From the NCBI RefSeq assembly GCF_902499135.1, contig NZ_CABVPR010000041.1:1-58543 (forward strand): a stretch of 58,543 bases of DNA, given 5' to 3'. Of this stretch, positions 10,679 to 19,383 are shown in pieces; the first letter of the stretch is position 1, and every line of letters starts with the position of its first letter. The DNA comes from Burkholderia dolosa. Lineage in GTDB: Bacteria; Pseudomonadota; Gammaproteobacteria; Burkholderiales; Burkholderiaceae. The translations under genes and the position numbers were made by a program. Under the pieces are notes generated by a model. The model did no database searches. It saw nothing but the letters and a program-made list of their open reading frames with translations, and had not been told where the DNA came from.

Positions 10679-11159
10679 TCAGGCCCTCCTCGCGATTCGT
10701 TGAACGGATGTCGAATACGTCGTCGCCGGACGAAAAGGATGCGGGGTCGCTCGCGTAGCTGCGCGTCTCCCAAGTCTCGTCTGCCGCTTTGCCGTTGCAT
10801 TCGCACATCGGATCGGCTGGAATCCGCCGCAGGAAATACAGCCGCGCGCTGCCGGGAGACGTCTTGTCCTCGACGCCGTCAACGAGCGTGCGAAGATTCG
10901 GCGGATAGCCGCTGGCGTCGGCGCTGCGCTCGATGCGTCCGTCGTCCGATGCGGCCTTGTACGCGTCGAGCGCCGCGCGGATCACCATCAGCGATCGACG
11001 CAGCTCGGCTTCGTCGGCGCGCCTTTTGACGAGTTCGTTGAGCGGCAACGCGACCGCTGCGAGCAGTGCGAGCAACGTCAAAGCGACCATCAGCTCGATC
11101 AGCGTGAAGCCGCGCATCCGACCGTGCATCCGGCGCCTCATGCGAAGTGCGCGCCACAT
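10653..11159 (-). CDS. Type II secretion pseudopilin, GspG/H-like
   Basis: A 168-residue prepilin-type protein. The basic leader with several Met residues ends at MRGFTLIELMVALTLLALLAAVALPL, containing the Gly cleavage site and Glu +5. The soluble part continues RADEAELRRSLMVIRAALDAYKAASDDGR with YPPNLRTLVDG and ADPMCECNG. Two cysteines close together (CEC) are unusual. Several in-frame ATGs exist; I used 11159, which has an AAGGG site and overlaps the secretin stop by 22 bp. It is the first of three overlapping pseudopilin genes after the secretin. Confidence 0.85.
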   Translation of the reverse strand: MWRALRMRRRMHGRMRGFTLIELMVALTLLALLAAVALPLNELVKRRADEAELRRSLMVIRAALDAYKAASDDGRIERSADASGYPPNLRTLVDGVEDKTSPGSARLYFLRRIPADPMCECNGKAADETWETRSYASDPASFSSGDDVFDIRSTNREEGLNGVPYSQW

Positions 11160-13261
11160 GCTGACAACCCTTGCGTGTCAGCGTGTCGCGTCGCGCCGCG
11201 GATGCGTTCGTCGGCGGTCGACGCAATGCGAATCGCCAGCTGACGCGCGTTGCGCCGACCGGCCAGCGGCCCGGCCGGCGGCTGCGCTTGCCCACGCGTC
11301 ATGCCAGCTCCCTTCGGGCGTGCGTCGGGCCGGTTCTCGTCGTCCGCCGGCTCTTCGGGGACGGCGGCTCGCGGTTCCTCCGCGGAGTCCGGCCGCCCGT
11401 TTCCGTTCGGCCGTGTGCCGCGCGTAACGGCGGCCGCGCCGACGGCCGTCGCGGGCGCGATCGGAGCGTCCAGGTCGATGCCGCTCGGCGTGGCCGGCCG
11501 CATGTCGGGCGTCGCTTCGAGCGTCAGCGCGTCGGTCGTCACACGCGTCTCCGTTCCGGACAGGAACGTGGTAACCGCCGACATCGGCAAGTCGAGGTTG
11601 CGCTCGATGTGCGGGGTAATCAGCAGCACGATTTCCGAGCGGTCGTGGCTGCGCCCGTGCGAGCCGAACAGACGGCCGACTATCGGCAGGCCCGACACGC
11701 CGGGCAAACCCGACGCGTTGTCGGTTTCGTTGCGCTTGACGAGGCCGGCCAGGATCTGCGTCTGTCCGTTTCTCGCGGTCATCAGCGTTTCCGCGTTGCG
11801 CGTGCCAAGCGAGTAGGCGACGAGGCCCGTCTTGGTCGTTTCCTTCGACAGGATGCTGCTGACTTCCATGTTGACCTTCACACTGACCTCGTCGTCGAGG
11901 CTGATGCGGGGCTCCACCTTCAGCATCAGGCCGACGTCCTGGTAGCTGACGGACTCCGTCACGACGCCGTTCGCATTCGTCGTCGTGACGATCGGCACGC
12001 GTTCCCCGATCTTGATGCTGGCCTTTTCCATATTCCGCACGCGGATCTTCGGATTCGCGAGCGTCCGCGTCTTGCCCTGCTTCTGCAGCAAATCGATTGC
12101 CATCGACAGTGCGCCGGATTCGCTCGACACGCCGATCCGGTCTCGGTTCAGACGCAGCAGGTCGCCGAGCGTCAGCGCGCCGCCGTCCGCGCCGGCGAGT
12201 GCGCTGAACTGGAGCTTTCCCGGATACTGAACGCCGAGATCCAGGCTGTCGTTCATGTTGACTTCCAGCACCTGCACGTCGAGCGTGACCTCGGACTGCG
12301 GGATGTCGAGGCCCATGACGACACGCTCAGCAACCTGCACCGTGTCCGGCGTGTCGCGCAGCACGATCGCATTGACGCGCTCGTCCACGTAGACGTCCTT
12401 CGGCTTGATGATCTGGCGCAGTGCGGCCATTACCGATTTCGCATCTGCGTGCGACAGGAAGAACGTCCGGACCGCGAACTCGGTATAGTTGCGCCTCTTG
12501 TCTGGCTGCGACGGATAGACGAGCAGCGTGTGCTTGTCCAGCACCTTCTTCTCTAGCTGGTTCGTGCGCAGCAGCAGATTGATCGCGTCCTGCGCGGTCG
12601 TGCGCTCGGCAAACAGCGTAGCGGGCTGGCTCGTATCGACGTCGCGATCGAACACGAAGTTCACGCCGGACACGCGCGAAATCACGTCGAAGATGTTCGA
12701 CATGGGCTGCTGCTTGAAATTGAGCGAAACCGGCTTGCGCAGCGCGTCGGACAGTTGCGGACGCACGGACTGCCGCCGTTGCGATGCACGCATCAGCGAA
12801 TCGCGCAACCGCTTGGCTTCGGCGTGATTCGGCTGTTCGGCAAGCACGCGCCGCGCGATTTCAAGCGCTGCTTGCGGCTCGTCGTCTCGGATACGCTCGG
12901 CGCGCGCGAGCTCGACTGCCGTCTGCTGGCGCCGCGTCACCCGTTCGAGTTCCTGGCGCGCGCGCAGGTTGTCCGCGTCTTGCTCCAGCACGTTGTGCAA
13001 ATGGTCGATCGCGGCCGCATGGTTGTCCTGCAATGCATCGAGCTCGGCGGAGCGCAGCTCGGCACGCACGTATTCCTGCCGTGCGAGTGCGACGGAGGCG
13101 GCGACCTCGATGTTGTCGGGCGCGGCTTGGTGCCGCTGCTCGAGTCTGCCGAGCCGTTCGGCCGGCGTCCCGGTGCCGGCCGACGTCCCGTTGAACGGGA
13201 GGCTCGAGCATCCTGTCAGCGCGAGCACCGGGCTCAGCAGACAAAGGGTTCGTTTCATCAT
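11138..13261 (-). CDS. gspD: Secretin, GspD/MshL-like outer-membrane channel
   Basis: A 707-residue secretin. It has a lipoprotein signal (MMKRTLCLLSPVLALTGCSS, lipobox Cys near residue 18), then a TPR-like helical region (roughly 35-170) with repeated RAELRSAELDALQDNHAAA-type helices. A short N0-like domain follows (SLNFKQQPMSNIFDVISRVSGVNFVF) and an N1 domain (RTFFLSHADAKSVMAALRQII, DTPDTVQVAERVV). The C-terminal beta-barrel has LDVQVLEVNMNDSLDLGV, the signature VPIVTTTN, QTQILAGLVKR and GLPGVSGLPIVGRLFG. The tail past residue 600 is Pro/Ala/Arg-rich and probably disordered. The TPR front end and single N1 domain resemble type IV pilus or MSHA-like secretins more than classical GspD. The frame is open 109 codons further upstream, but the lipoprotein ATG pair at 13256-13261 is the start. 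Confidence 0.9.
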   Translation of the reverse strand: MMKRTLCLLSPVLALTGCSSLPFNGTSAGTGTPAERLGRLEQRHQAAPDNIEVAASVALARQEYVRAELRSAELDALQDNHAAAIDHLHNVLEQDADNLRARQELERVTRRQQTAVELARAERIRDDEPQAALEIARRVLAEQPNHAEAKRLRDSLMRASQRRQSVRPQLSDALRKPVSLNFKQQPMSNIFDVISRVSGVNFVFDRDVDTSQPATLFAERTTAQDAINLLLRTNQLEKKVLDKHTLLVYPSQPDKRRNYTEFAVRTFFLSHADAKSVMAALRQIIKPKDVYVDERVNAIVLRDTPDTVQVAERVVMGLDIPQSEVTLDVQVLEVNMNDSLDLGVQYPGKLQFSALAGADGGALTLGDLLRLNRDRIGVSSESGALSMAIDLLQKQGKTRTLANPKIRVRNMEKASIKIGERVPIVTTTNANGVVTESVSYQDVGLMLKVEPRISLDDEVSVKVNMEVSSILSKETTKTGLVAYSLGTRNAETLMTARNGQTQILAGLVKRNETDNASGLPGVSGLPIVGRLFGSHGRSHDRSEIVLLITPHIERNLDLPMSAVTTFLSGTETRVTTDALTLEATPDMRPATPSGIDLDAPIAPATAVGAAAVTRGTRPNGNGRPDSAEEPRAAVPEEPADDENRPDARPKGAGMTRGQAQPPAGPLAGRRNARQLAIRIASTADERIRGATRHADTQGLSACGAHFA

Positions 13262-13289
13262 GGTGTCGGAGCGAGGTTCAAGTCGCGAT

Positions 13290-13760
13290 TCAATGGGCGG
13301 GCGAAGAAAGCGACAGCTCGATGTCCGGGCCGTTTCCGGACGCAATGACGGCCGCTTCGCCGAGTCGTTTGAGCCGGTAGCCGTCGGCAATTTCGCCGCC
13401 CGGCAGAACCGCGTCCCGCACCGGGCACGCCTGCGCGCACAACAGGAAAGTCCTGCCGCCGCGCTCGAGCACGACGATGCGCTGGCCGCGTTCGCGCCAT
13501 TCGCCGGCGATGCCGAACGGCATCGGCTGCGCGGCCGGCGCGGACTCGCCGTCCTGCTGCGCCGTGGACGGCATTTCTTGAGGCGCATCGGGCGCGGTGT
13601 CGGCGGCGACTACGTCTTCCGCACCGAGAGATGTCCACTGCTGAGAAGGGAACACGTCGACGACGTGCGCCGGTCCGGCAGTCTGTTGCCCGAAGACGCT
13701 GCCGGACGCGGCAGCGAGCGCCAGTGCGGCCGCCAGCCCGATGATCGATCGTGCCGTCAT
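13290..13760 (-). CDS. Periplasmic secretion accessory protein, PilP/GspC-like position
   Basis: A 156-residue protein with a signal-like N terminus (MTARSIIGLAAALALAAASGSVFG) and a variable Ala/Pro/Asp linker. A small C-terminal beta domain (about residues 80-150) contains GEWRERGQRIVVLERGGRTFLL, two cysteines (CAQAC) and DGYRLKRLGEAAVIASG. Size, order and the final beta domain fit a PilP- or GspC-type bridge between the inner-membrane platform and the secretin, which is encoded next. I do not see a strong family match, so this rests on context. The ATG overlaps the preceding stop (ATGA). Confidence 0.65.
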   Translation of the reverse strand: MTARSIIGLAAALALAAASGSVFGQQTAGPAHVVDVFPSQQWTSLGAEDVVAADTAPDAPQEMPSTAQQDGESAPAAQPMPFGIAGEWRERGQRIVVLERGGRTFLLCAQACPVRDAVLPGGEIADGYRLKRLGEAAVIASGNGPDIELSLSSPAH

Positions 13761-14308
13761 CGGTCGGGCCCCAGCAGGCTGACCTGCAGGTCGGCGTCGA
13801 CGACGGGGTTGTCGACCTTGTCGCGCTCGATGACCACGCGCTCGATGCGTACCATCGGCTGGTCGGCGATTTTCCGCATCGCTTCGCGCAGACCGACGTA
13901 ATGACCGGCCAGCGCGATGTCGATCGTCAGGCGCCGCAGCTTCCCTTTGGCTTCGGTATCGCGTCGGTAGGTCGCCTGCTTGCGCTCGATGCCGTACTGC
14001 GACAGGATCTCGAACAGGGAATACGCTCGCTCGCCGGTACGCAGCTGTTGAACCTCCTTCAACGTCATGCCACCGGCACCGACGGCGGGGCTCGGTGTTC
14101 GTAGTTCGGCCAGCTCCTGCGCGAGCGCGTCGCGCATCGCACCGAGCCGCACGACGCCCGGCTGCAGGTACAGCGCGTGCAGGCCAAGAAGCGCGACGGC
14201 GGCGCAGGCGGCCAGCACGCCCGGCGTGCGCAGCTTGCGAGTCGCAGCGTACACGCCCCACCGTAGGCGTGCGGCGAGCGCTGTCGTATCGATGTTCAGA
14301 TTCGTCAT
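13757..14308 (-). CDS. Inner-membrane platform protein, PilO/GspM-like
   Basis: A 183-residue bitopic protein. A cytoplasmic basic N-terminal segment is followed by one transmembrane helix (VLAACAAVALLGLHALYL, about residues 30-48). Next comes a coiled-coil-prone part (MRDALAQELAELR), then a ferredoxin-like periplasmic domain with SLFEILSQYGIERKQATY and LTIDIALAGHYVGLREAMRKIADQPMVRIERVVIE. The strand pattern AGHYxGLREAMRKI is typical of PilO and GspM proteins. Both ends overlap neighbours by 4 bp, showing a tightly coupled operon. Confidence 0.75.
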   Translation of the reverse strand: MTNLNIDTTALAARLRWGVYAATRKLRTPGVLAACAAVALLGLHALYLQPGVVRLGAMRDALAQELAELRTPSPAVGAGGMTLKEVQQLRTGERAYSLFEILSQYGIERKQATYRRDTEAKGKLRRLTIDIALAGHYVGLREAMRKIADQPMVRIERVVIERDKVDNPVVDADLQVSLLGPDR

Positions 14309-14835
14309 GGGCGTTCGATGCTCAGGCTGAAGTGAAAGATCTGCTTGCCGTCTTCTATTTTGGTTCGATGCTGAAGCAGGCCGATCTTGGGCTCCGGTTC
14401 GCTGGCGCTCAGGCGGCCGACGAACATGTAGATATGGGACAGGTCGGCGGCACCGCCTTCGATGCGCGCTTCACGGCCGCCGTTGTCCACCGTCAGCGAT
14501 TTCAGCGCGATCTGCGGCGTCCATGCCTGCTCGATCCAGTCGATTACCGGCAGGCCCGATCCCTGCGAGCTCATCGTCTGCTCGGCGATCATGCGATCGA
14601 TGTGCCGCTGCTCCGGTGTTTTCGCGCTCTCGCGCAGCCGGTCCCGCTCGATGATGCGCTTGCGCTGGTCTATCCTTTGCTCGATGCGATCGACTTCGTC
14701 GCGAAGCGCTTCCGCGCGTTGCCATTCGGTGCCGGCGAAAATCGCGACCGCGAACGCACAAGCGAACGCGATAGACGCCCAACGGGTGATGCGCAGGCGC
14801 GACGCGACGAAATTCAGTTCCTTGAGCCGTCTCAT
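14305..14835 (-). CDS. Inner-membrane platform protein, PilN/GspL-C-like
   Basis: A 176-residue bitopic protein starting MRRLKELNFVASRLRITRWASIAFACAFAVAIFAG: a short cytoplasmic tail, one membrane helix (about 20-36), then a long coiled coil (RAEALRDEVDRIEQRIDQRKRIIERDRLRE). The periplasmic domain includes DWIEQAWTPQIALKSLTVDNGGREARIEGGAADLSHIYMFV, the PilN layout. It would dimerise with the next-encoded PilO-like protein. The long upstream extension of the open frame is antisense shadow; the ATG at 14835 overlaps the preceding stop by 4 bp. Confidence 0.75.
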   Translation of the reverse strand: MRRLKELNFVASRLRITRWASIAFACAFAVAIFAGTEWQRAEALRDEVDRIEQRIDQRKRIIERDRLRESAKTPEQRHIDRMIAEQTMSSQGSGLPVIDWIEQAWTPQIALKSLTVDNGGREARIEGGAADLSHIYMFVGRLSASEPEPKIGLLQHRTKIEDGKQIFHFSLSIERP

Positions 14836-15647
14836 GCAGGCGCCTCCGCGCTGGCCGTCGTGGGTTCCGTCAACGCCGTCGGTGCAGTCGGTTCCGGCCA
14901 CGCCGTCAGGTCCGTCTGCGCGATACGAGGCGGCGCGCCTGCATCGTCGCCAGCGCTGAACGTCGTGCCGTCGAATTGGCCTTCGTATGCGTCGACGCTC
15001 GGCGGTTGGCCGGCAAGCAGCGCCGCCGCAGCGAACCAGTCGGCGGCGCGCTCGCCGACGCGCGGCAGCGTGACCACATCGCGCCATTCGCCCGAGCGCC
15101 GGAAAATGCACGTCACGACGCGCGGCTGGCGCAGCACGAAGCCGAAATCGTCGGCACTCAGCTCGACGGCGTGCGCGCCGAGCGACGCCGACAGCGCGTC
15201 GTGAAACGAAGCGATTCTCCAGCCGGCAGCGCGGCTGGCCTCGACGAGCGCTGCGATCACCTCGTCGCATGCCGCCACCGCGAGCCGTGCGCGGCCGTGC
15301 CGCTCGTCCTCGATGCGTATGCGGAGCGCGCCGCGTTGCGCACGGGCGGCGAATAGCATGCGCGCATACGCGTCCCATGCAGCGTCGGATACGAGGCCTT
15401 CCTGCCACGGCAGGACGACGCTGTGCGACCACGGATGGCCGGCGACGACGTGAATGCGGTTGCATATCGGCAAGCGCGCTTTCGGCAATCCCGGCAGCAG
15501 GTACGACAGCGCGTCCGCCGGCCGTCCTTCGTGCGCGACGGCGGCATCCGGTGCGCTACCGCGCCGCGGGCGGCGGCCCGCGTGCGCCCAGAGGCCCAGT
15601 ATGTCGGCGTCGATCAGCGCGGTGACGTCATTCCACGGCGATCGCAC
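14832..15647 (-). CDS. Cytoplasmic platform protein, PilM/GspL-like position
   Basis: A 271-residue protein with no signal or membrane helix. I place the start at the GTG at 15647 because AGGAGG lies 7 nt upstream; the open frame extends 18 codons further without support. This start overlaps the ATPase gene by 20 bp. The sequence has alternating strand-helix stretches (AVELSADDFGFVLRQPRVVTCIFRRSGEWRDVVTL) but no clear ATP-binding motif of PilM. Position directly between the ATPase and the PilN/PilO-like genes suggests a PilM/GspL cytoplasmic role. The C-terminal 40 residues are Pro/Thr/Ala-rich. Function is inferred from synteny only. Confidence 0.6.
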   Translation of the reverse strand: MRSPWNDVTALIDADILGLWAHAGRRPRRGSAPDAAVAHEGRPADALSYLLPGLPKARLPICNRIHVVAGHPWSHSVVLPWQEGLVSDAAWDAYARMLFAARAQRGALRIRIEDERHGRARLAVAACDEVIAALVEASRAAGWRIASFHDALSASLGAHAVELSADDFGFVLRQPRVVTCIFRRSGEWRDVVTLPRVGERAADWFAAAALLAGQPPSVDAYEGQFDGTTFSAGDDAGAPPRIAQTDLTAWPEPTAPTALTEPTTASAEAPA

Positions 15648-17262
15648 GCTGGACCTCCTGAAACGTCGTGAGGCGTGCACGGACGGCCGCGAGACCCGCA
15701 TCGCGCATCGACTGGTAGTCGGGATTGTTCGCCAGCGCGAGCGCGCGCTTGTCCAGCGAGCGCTCGAGCAGCGCGGCTTTCAGCGGTGCGTCCAGCTCCA
15801 GCACTTCGGCGAGCCCGATCCGGCCGTGATAGCCGGTGCCGCGACACCTTTCGCAGCCGGTACCCGGCGTCACTTCGCGGCGCAGGTCGTCGAGCGATGC
15901 GTCGGCCAGATTGGTGCTGTCGGTCGTCGTGCTGCTGCAGCCCGCGCAGATGCGCCGGACCAGACGTTGCGACACGACGCCGTTGAGCGCCTCCAGGAAG
16001 GTCGACGGCTCGACGCCCATGTAGATGAAGCGGTCGATCACGCTGAAGCCGTCGTTCGCGTGCACCGTCGACAGTACGCGGTGGCCGGTGAGCGCCGATT
16101 GCACTGCGATCGACGCGGTTTCTTCGTCACGGATCTCGCCGACCATCACCGTGTCCGGATCGTGACGCAGAATCGAACGCAAGCCGCGTGCGAAGGTGAG
16201 CCCCTTGCGCTCGTTGACCGGAATTTGCAGCACGCCGTCGAGCTCGTATTCGACCGGGTCCTCGATCGTGATGATTTTGTCGTCGCCGGTGTTGATCTCC
16301 GACAACACTGCGTACAACGTCGTGGACTTGCCGCTGCCGGTCGGTCCGGTCGCAAGCATGAGTCCGTATGGGCGATGCGCAAGCGCCCGTATACGGCGCG
16401 TGGTCGGTGCGTCGAAACCGAGCACGTCGAGGCTCACGCCGTCGCCGCGTTGCGATTTGTCGAGCACGCGCATCACCGCGTTTTCGCCGTGGGTGCCGGG
16501 AATGACCGATACACGAAAATCGATGTCGCGGCCATGCATAACGACCTTGAACCGGCCGTCCTGCGGCACGCGTTTTTCGGCGATGTCGAGCGCGGCGAGC
16601 ACTTTTAGTCGCGACATCGCCTGTGTCGCCGCGTCGGTGCCCGCGATGTGGCGAACCGCTTGCAGCACGCCGTCGATCCGGTAGCGGATGAACAGGCCGC
16701 CCGCTACGGATTCGAGGTGGATGTCGCTCGCGCGGCTCTGAAGCGCATCGTACAGCGTCGAGTTGACGAGTCGCACGATCGGGCTCTCGTCTTTCGCGAT
16801 GCTGGCAAGCGAGATCGATTCGGCGACCTGCATGAACGTCTCGTCGGGCGCATCGATCGTCACATCGTCCATTAGCCGCTCGCTCGACTCGATCTCGTCG
16901 AGCACGCGCGCGACCTCGCCGGGCAGGCTCATTGCGACGCCGACCGGTTGCACGCGAAAACGGGCGAGCAGCTCGTCGCGGACGGCACGCGAGAACGGGT
17001 CGGCCACGACTATGCGCACGGTTCCGTCGATTTCGACCGGCAACGCGCGCAGCGACAGCGCATCGTGCAGCGGCAACAGGTCGAAACGAGTCGGCGCGGC
17101 GCGCAGCCGTGCGCCTTCGATCGGTTCGACGCCCAGGCAGGCCGCCACTTCGGGAAGCCGGGCAGCGTCGGCCCGCATCAGATCGTCGACGTACTGCGCG
17201 AAGCCGACACCGGATATTTCAAACTCCGCCAGCCAGCGTTGAACGAGGTGTTGCGTGTTCAT
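15628..17262 (-). CDS. gspE: Secretion/pilus assembly ATPase, GspE/PulE family
   Basis: A 544-residue hexameric ATPase that powers pseudopilus assembly at the cytoplasmic face. The N-terminal N1E-like region spans about residues 1-140. The catalytic part has SDIHLES, RYRIDGVLQ, Walker A GPTGSGKSTTLYAVL, the Asp box ITIEDPVEYELDGVLQ, Walker B SILRHDPDTVMVGEIRD and the His box TGHRVLSTVHAND. A zinc-binding CxxC pair (CAGCSS and CERCRGTGYHGR) is present, as in GspE and PilB. Start: ATG 17262 (MNTQHL) has a GGAG 12 nt upstream; ATG 17274 (MKYTMN) is the alternative. Its last codons overlap the start of the PilM-like gene. Confidence 0.93.
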   Translation of the reverse strand: MNTQHLVQRWLAEFEISGVGFAQYVDDLMRADAARLPEVAACLGVEPIEGARLRAAPTRFDLLPLHDALSLRALPVEIDGTVRIVVADPFSRAVRDELLARFRVQPVGVAMSLPGEVARVLDEIESSERLMDDVTIDAPDETFMQVAESISLASIAKDESPIVRLVNSTLYDALQSRASDIHLESVAGGLFIRYRIDGVLQAVRHIAGTDAATQAMSRLKVLAALDIAEKRVPQDGRFKVVMHGRDIDFRVSVIPGTHGENAVMRVLDKSQRGDGVSLDVLGFDAPTTRRIRALAHRPYGLMLATGPTGSGKSTTLYAVLSEINTGDDKIITIEDPVEYELDGVLQIPVNERKGLTFARGLRSILRHDPDTVMVGEIRDEETASIAVQSALTGHRVLSTVHANDGFSVIDRFIYMGVEPSTFLEALNGVVSQRLVRRICAGCSSTTTDSTNLADASLDDLRREVTPGTGCERCRGTGYHGRIGLAEVLELDAPLKAALLERSLDKRALALANNPDYQSMRDAGLAAVRARLTTFQEVQRAIAVE

Positions 17263-17323
17263 CGTGTATTTCATCTCCAGTCGGGCAGCGGGATCGCATC
17301 GCAGCGCGTCGATGCCGCGATCG

Positions 17324-18508
17324 CTATCCGACGCTGCCTGCCAATTCGAAGATCGGCATGTAAAGCAGCAAAACCACCGCGCCGACCGTTGCGCCAACCG
17401 CCAGCATCAGCACCGGCTCGAAGATCTTGCTGATCGTTTCGATCGCGCGGTCGAGCGCGCCATCGTGAAACTGCGCGATGTGTTCGCACATGCCGGCCAG
17501 GTCGCCGCTTTGCTCGCCGACGCGCAGCAGGCGTTCGGCGACGGACGTGGTCAACGCGTGGGCAGTCAGCACGGCGGACACCGGGCGTCCCGCGCGCAGC
17601 TCTGTCAGTGCGGCGGCGATGCGCGGCCGCAACGGCTCGGGGAGCACTTTCCCGGACAGCGCGAGCGCGTCGATCACCGGCGTGCCGCCGGCAATCAGCA
17701 GGCCGGCGGTGCGATAGAAGCGCGTGAGCGCGAACAACGCACAGACGTTGCGCACCTTCGGCGTGCGCCACATCCACCGCTGCGTCGCACGCTTCGCGGC
17801 GCCCGAGCGCAGCATCAGCACGGCGCCCACGGCGATGGCGGCGGCCGAGATACCGACCGTTGCGCCGTTCTCCCTCAGCACGGTCGCCCACCACAGCATC
17901 GCCTGCGCACTCGCCGGCAGCGTAATCAGCGATTCGAACACGACCGCAAAGCGCGGAATCACGAAGAAGGCCATGAACAGCAGGATCGCGATGCCGACAC
18001 CGATGACGACGGACGGATAGATCAACGCGCCGGTCGCGCGTTTGCGCATTTGCTCGATCCGCCCTTCGTATTGCTGATAGCGTTTCAGCACGATCGGCAA
18101 CTGTCCGCTGTCCTCCGACGACGCTATCGTCGCCACGAGCAATGGCGGAAAGATGTCCGGCTGTCCGGCGAGTGCCGTCGAGAACGACTGTCCCTGCTTC
18201 ATCGCCGCGATGATTCGATCGATCACATGCTTCGATGTCCGGCCCGCCTCGTTCTTGTCGCGCAGCGCCTCGAGCGCTTCGATCAGCACGAGGCCTGCAT
18301 CGAGCAGCGTCGACAGTTCCTGCAGGAACAGCGCGAGACCGAATGCCGGCGCGCGCTTGCCGCCGAAGGGCCGCGCACGCCGAATCTCGATCAACACGCA
18401 CCCGCTCGCCGCGATCCGGCGTCTCGCGTCCGCATCGTTGGCGGCTTCGATGGTCTGTTGCGTGACCTTGCCGTCGCCGCGGAGCACGCGCACCCGAAAC
18501 GATTCCAT
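17324..18508 (-). CDS. gspF: Inner-membrane platform protein GspF
   Basis: A 394-residue polytopic protein with two repeated T2SSF domains. The first (about residues 60-190) includes ALFLQELSTLLDAGLVLIEALEAL and FPPLLVATIASSEDSGQLPIVL, the second (about 265-385) includes LTRFYRTAGLLIAGGTPVIDAL and AERLLRVGEQSGDLAGM. Membrane segments follow each copy (YPSVVIGVGIAILLFMAFFVIP, the WWATVLRENG to AVLML region, and the final VLMLAVGATVGAVVLLLYMP). The start ATG at 18508 has a GGAGGT site. It sits between GspG and GspE and forms the membrane hub on which the pseudopilus is built. Confidence 0.93.
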   Translation of the reverse strand: MESFRVRVLRGDGKVTQQTIEAANDADARRRIAASGCVLIEIRRARPFGGKRAPAFGLALFLQELSTLLDAGLVLIEALEALRDKNEAGRTSKHVIDRIIAAMKQGQSFSTALAGQPDIFPPLLVATIASSEDSGQLPIVLKRYQQYEGRIEQMRKRATGALIYPSVVIGVGIAILLFMAFFVIPRFAVVFESLITLPASAQAMLWWATVLRENGATVGISAAAIAVGAVLMLRSGAAKRATQRWMWRTPKVRNVCALFALTRFYRTAGLLIAGGTPVIDALALSGKVLPEPLRPRIAAALTELRAGRPVSAVLTAHALTTSVAERLLRVGEQSGDLAGMCEHIAQFHDGALDRAIETISKIFEPVLMLAVGATVGAVVLLLYMPIFELAGSVG

Positions 18509-18700
18509 TGCTACCTCCGCCATCTGTCGATCAGCGCGATGCGTCCGCGCCATCGCGGGTCGGCGCCCGGTACGCGGAGCACACGGGCCGCGATGAGCCG
18601 ACGCCGTGCCGGCCGTCCTCGTAGCGGACGCGGCCGGCGGTCGTGGCCCCGGATGCGGGACGCGTACGCCGCCGTCGCGACTCTGCAGCGGCGTAACGCG

Positions 18701-19117
18701 CTACATCCCATATACGAGGTCCGCATCGCTACCGCTTCCTCCGACCCGACCGTCCCGGCCGAGCGATACGATTTCTGCTTCGCTGTCGCGACCCGGCACG
18801 TTCCACTGATAGGGGCGGCCCCAGCCGTCCTTCGGCACCTCCTTTGCCAGATAGGGCCCATTCCAGCCGTCGGCGTCCTGCGGCCGCTTGACGAGCGCGT
18901 CGAGGCCTTCCTGGGCGGTTGGATAGCGGCCGGTGTCCAGCCTGAATCGCGTGACCGCATCGGCGAGCGTTTTCATCTGCGACTCGGTCGCCCGGACCTT
19001 CGCTTTGTCGACCTGCGAGAAAAGCTTCGGACCGACATAGGTCGCCAGCAGCGCGATGATCAGCAGCACCACCAGCAGTTCGAGCAACGTGAAGCCATGC
19101 TGGCCTCGCCGGTTCAT
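18701..19117 (-). CDS. gspG: Major pseudopilin GspG
   Basis: A 138-residue prepilin with leader MNRRGQHG then FTLLELLVVLLIIALLATYVGPKLFSQVDKAK. The rest matches GspG closely: QMKTLADAVTRFRLDTGRYPTAQEGLDALV, then the calcium-loop region WNGPYLAKEVPKDGWGRPYQWNVPG and the C-terminal SLGRDGRVGGSGSDADL. This is a canonical main pseudopilin of type II secretion, normal in length. It is the first gene of the secretion operon. I used the ATG at 19117; a GTG 11 codons upstream is possible. The 190 bp between its stop and gspF hold no convincing gene. Confidence 0.95.
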   Translation of the reverse strand: MNRRGQHGFTLLELLVVLLIIALLATYVGPKLFSQVDKAKVRATESQMKTLADAVTRFRLDTGRYPTAQEGLDALVKRPQDADGWNGPYLAKEVPKDGWGRPYQWNVPGRDSEAEIVSLGRDGRVGGSGSDADLVYGM

Positions 19118-19383
19118 CCATTTCGTATCGTTTGTCGTCACGTTGTAAGCCCTCGGTTGAAATTGCGGCGTGTTTCCCGCCTCGAGCGCCGTCGCGTGTG
19201 GCGGTCGACCGATCACGCGTGGCGGCGAGCACCGGTTCGAGTGAACCGGTGCGCCGGTCGACGACGTCATTGTGAAAGCGAGCCGCTGGGGCGGCGATTT
19301 TTCTAAAGGAAATCTCAATACATCGGGCAATGCGCTACGCATGCGCGCACCGCGGATGACGGCGCGCGCAACTCCTGCCAGCC

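Noticed and set aside
18509-18700. Possible small gene between gspG and gspF
   Set aside because: The reading frame is Arg-rich and lacks any motif; only an ATG overlapping the gspG stop argues for it.
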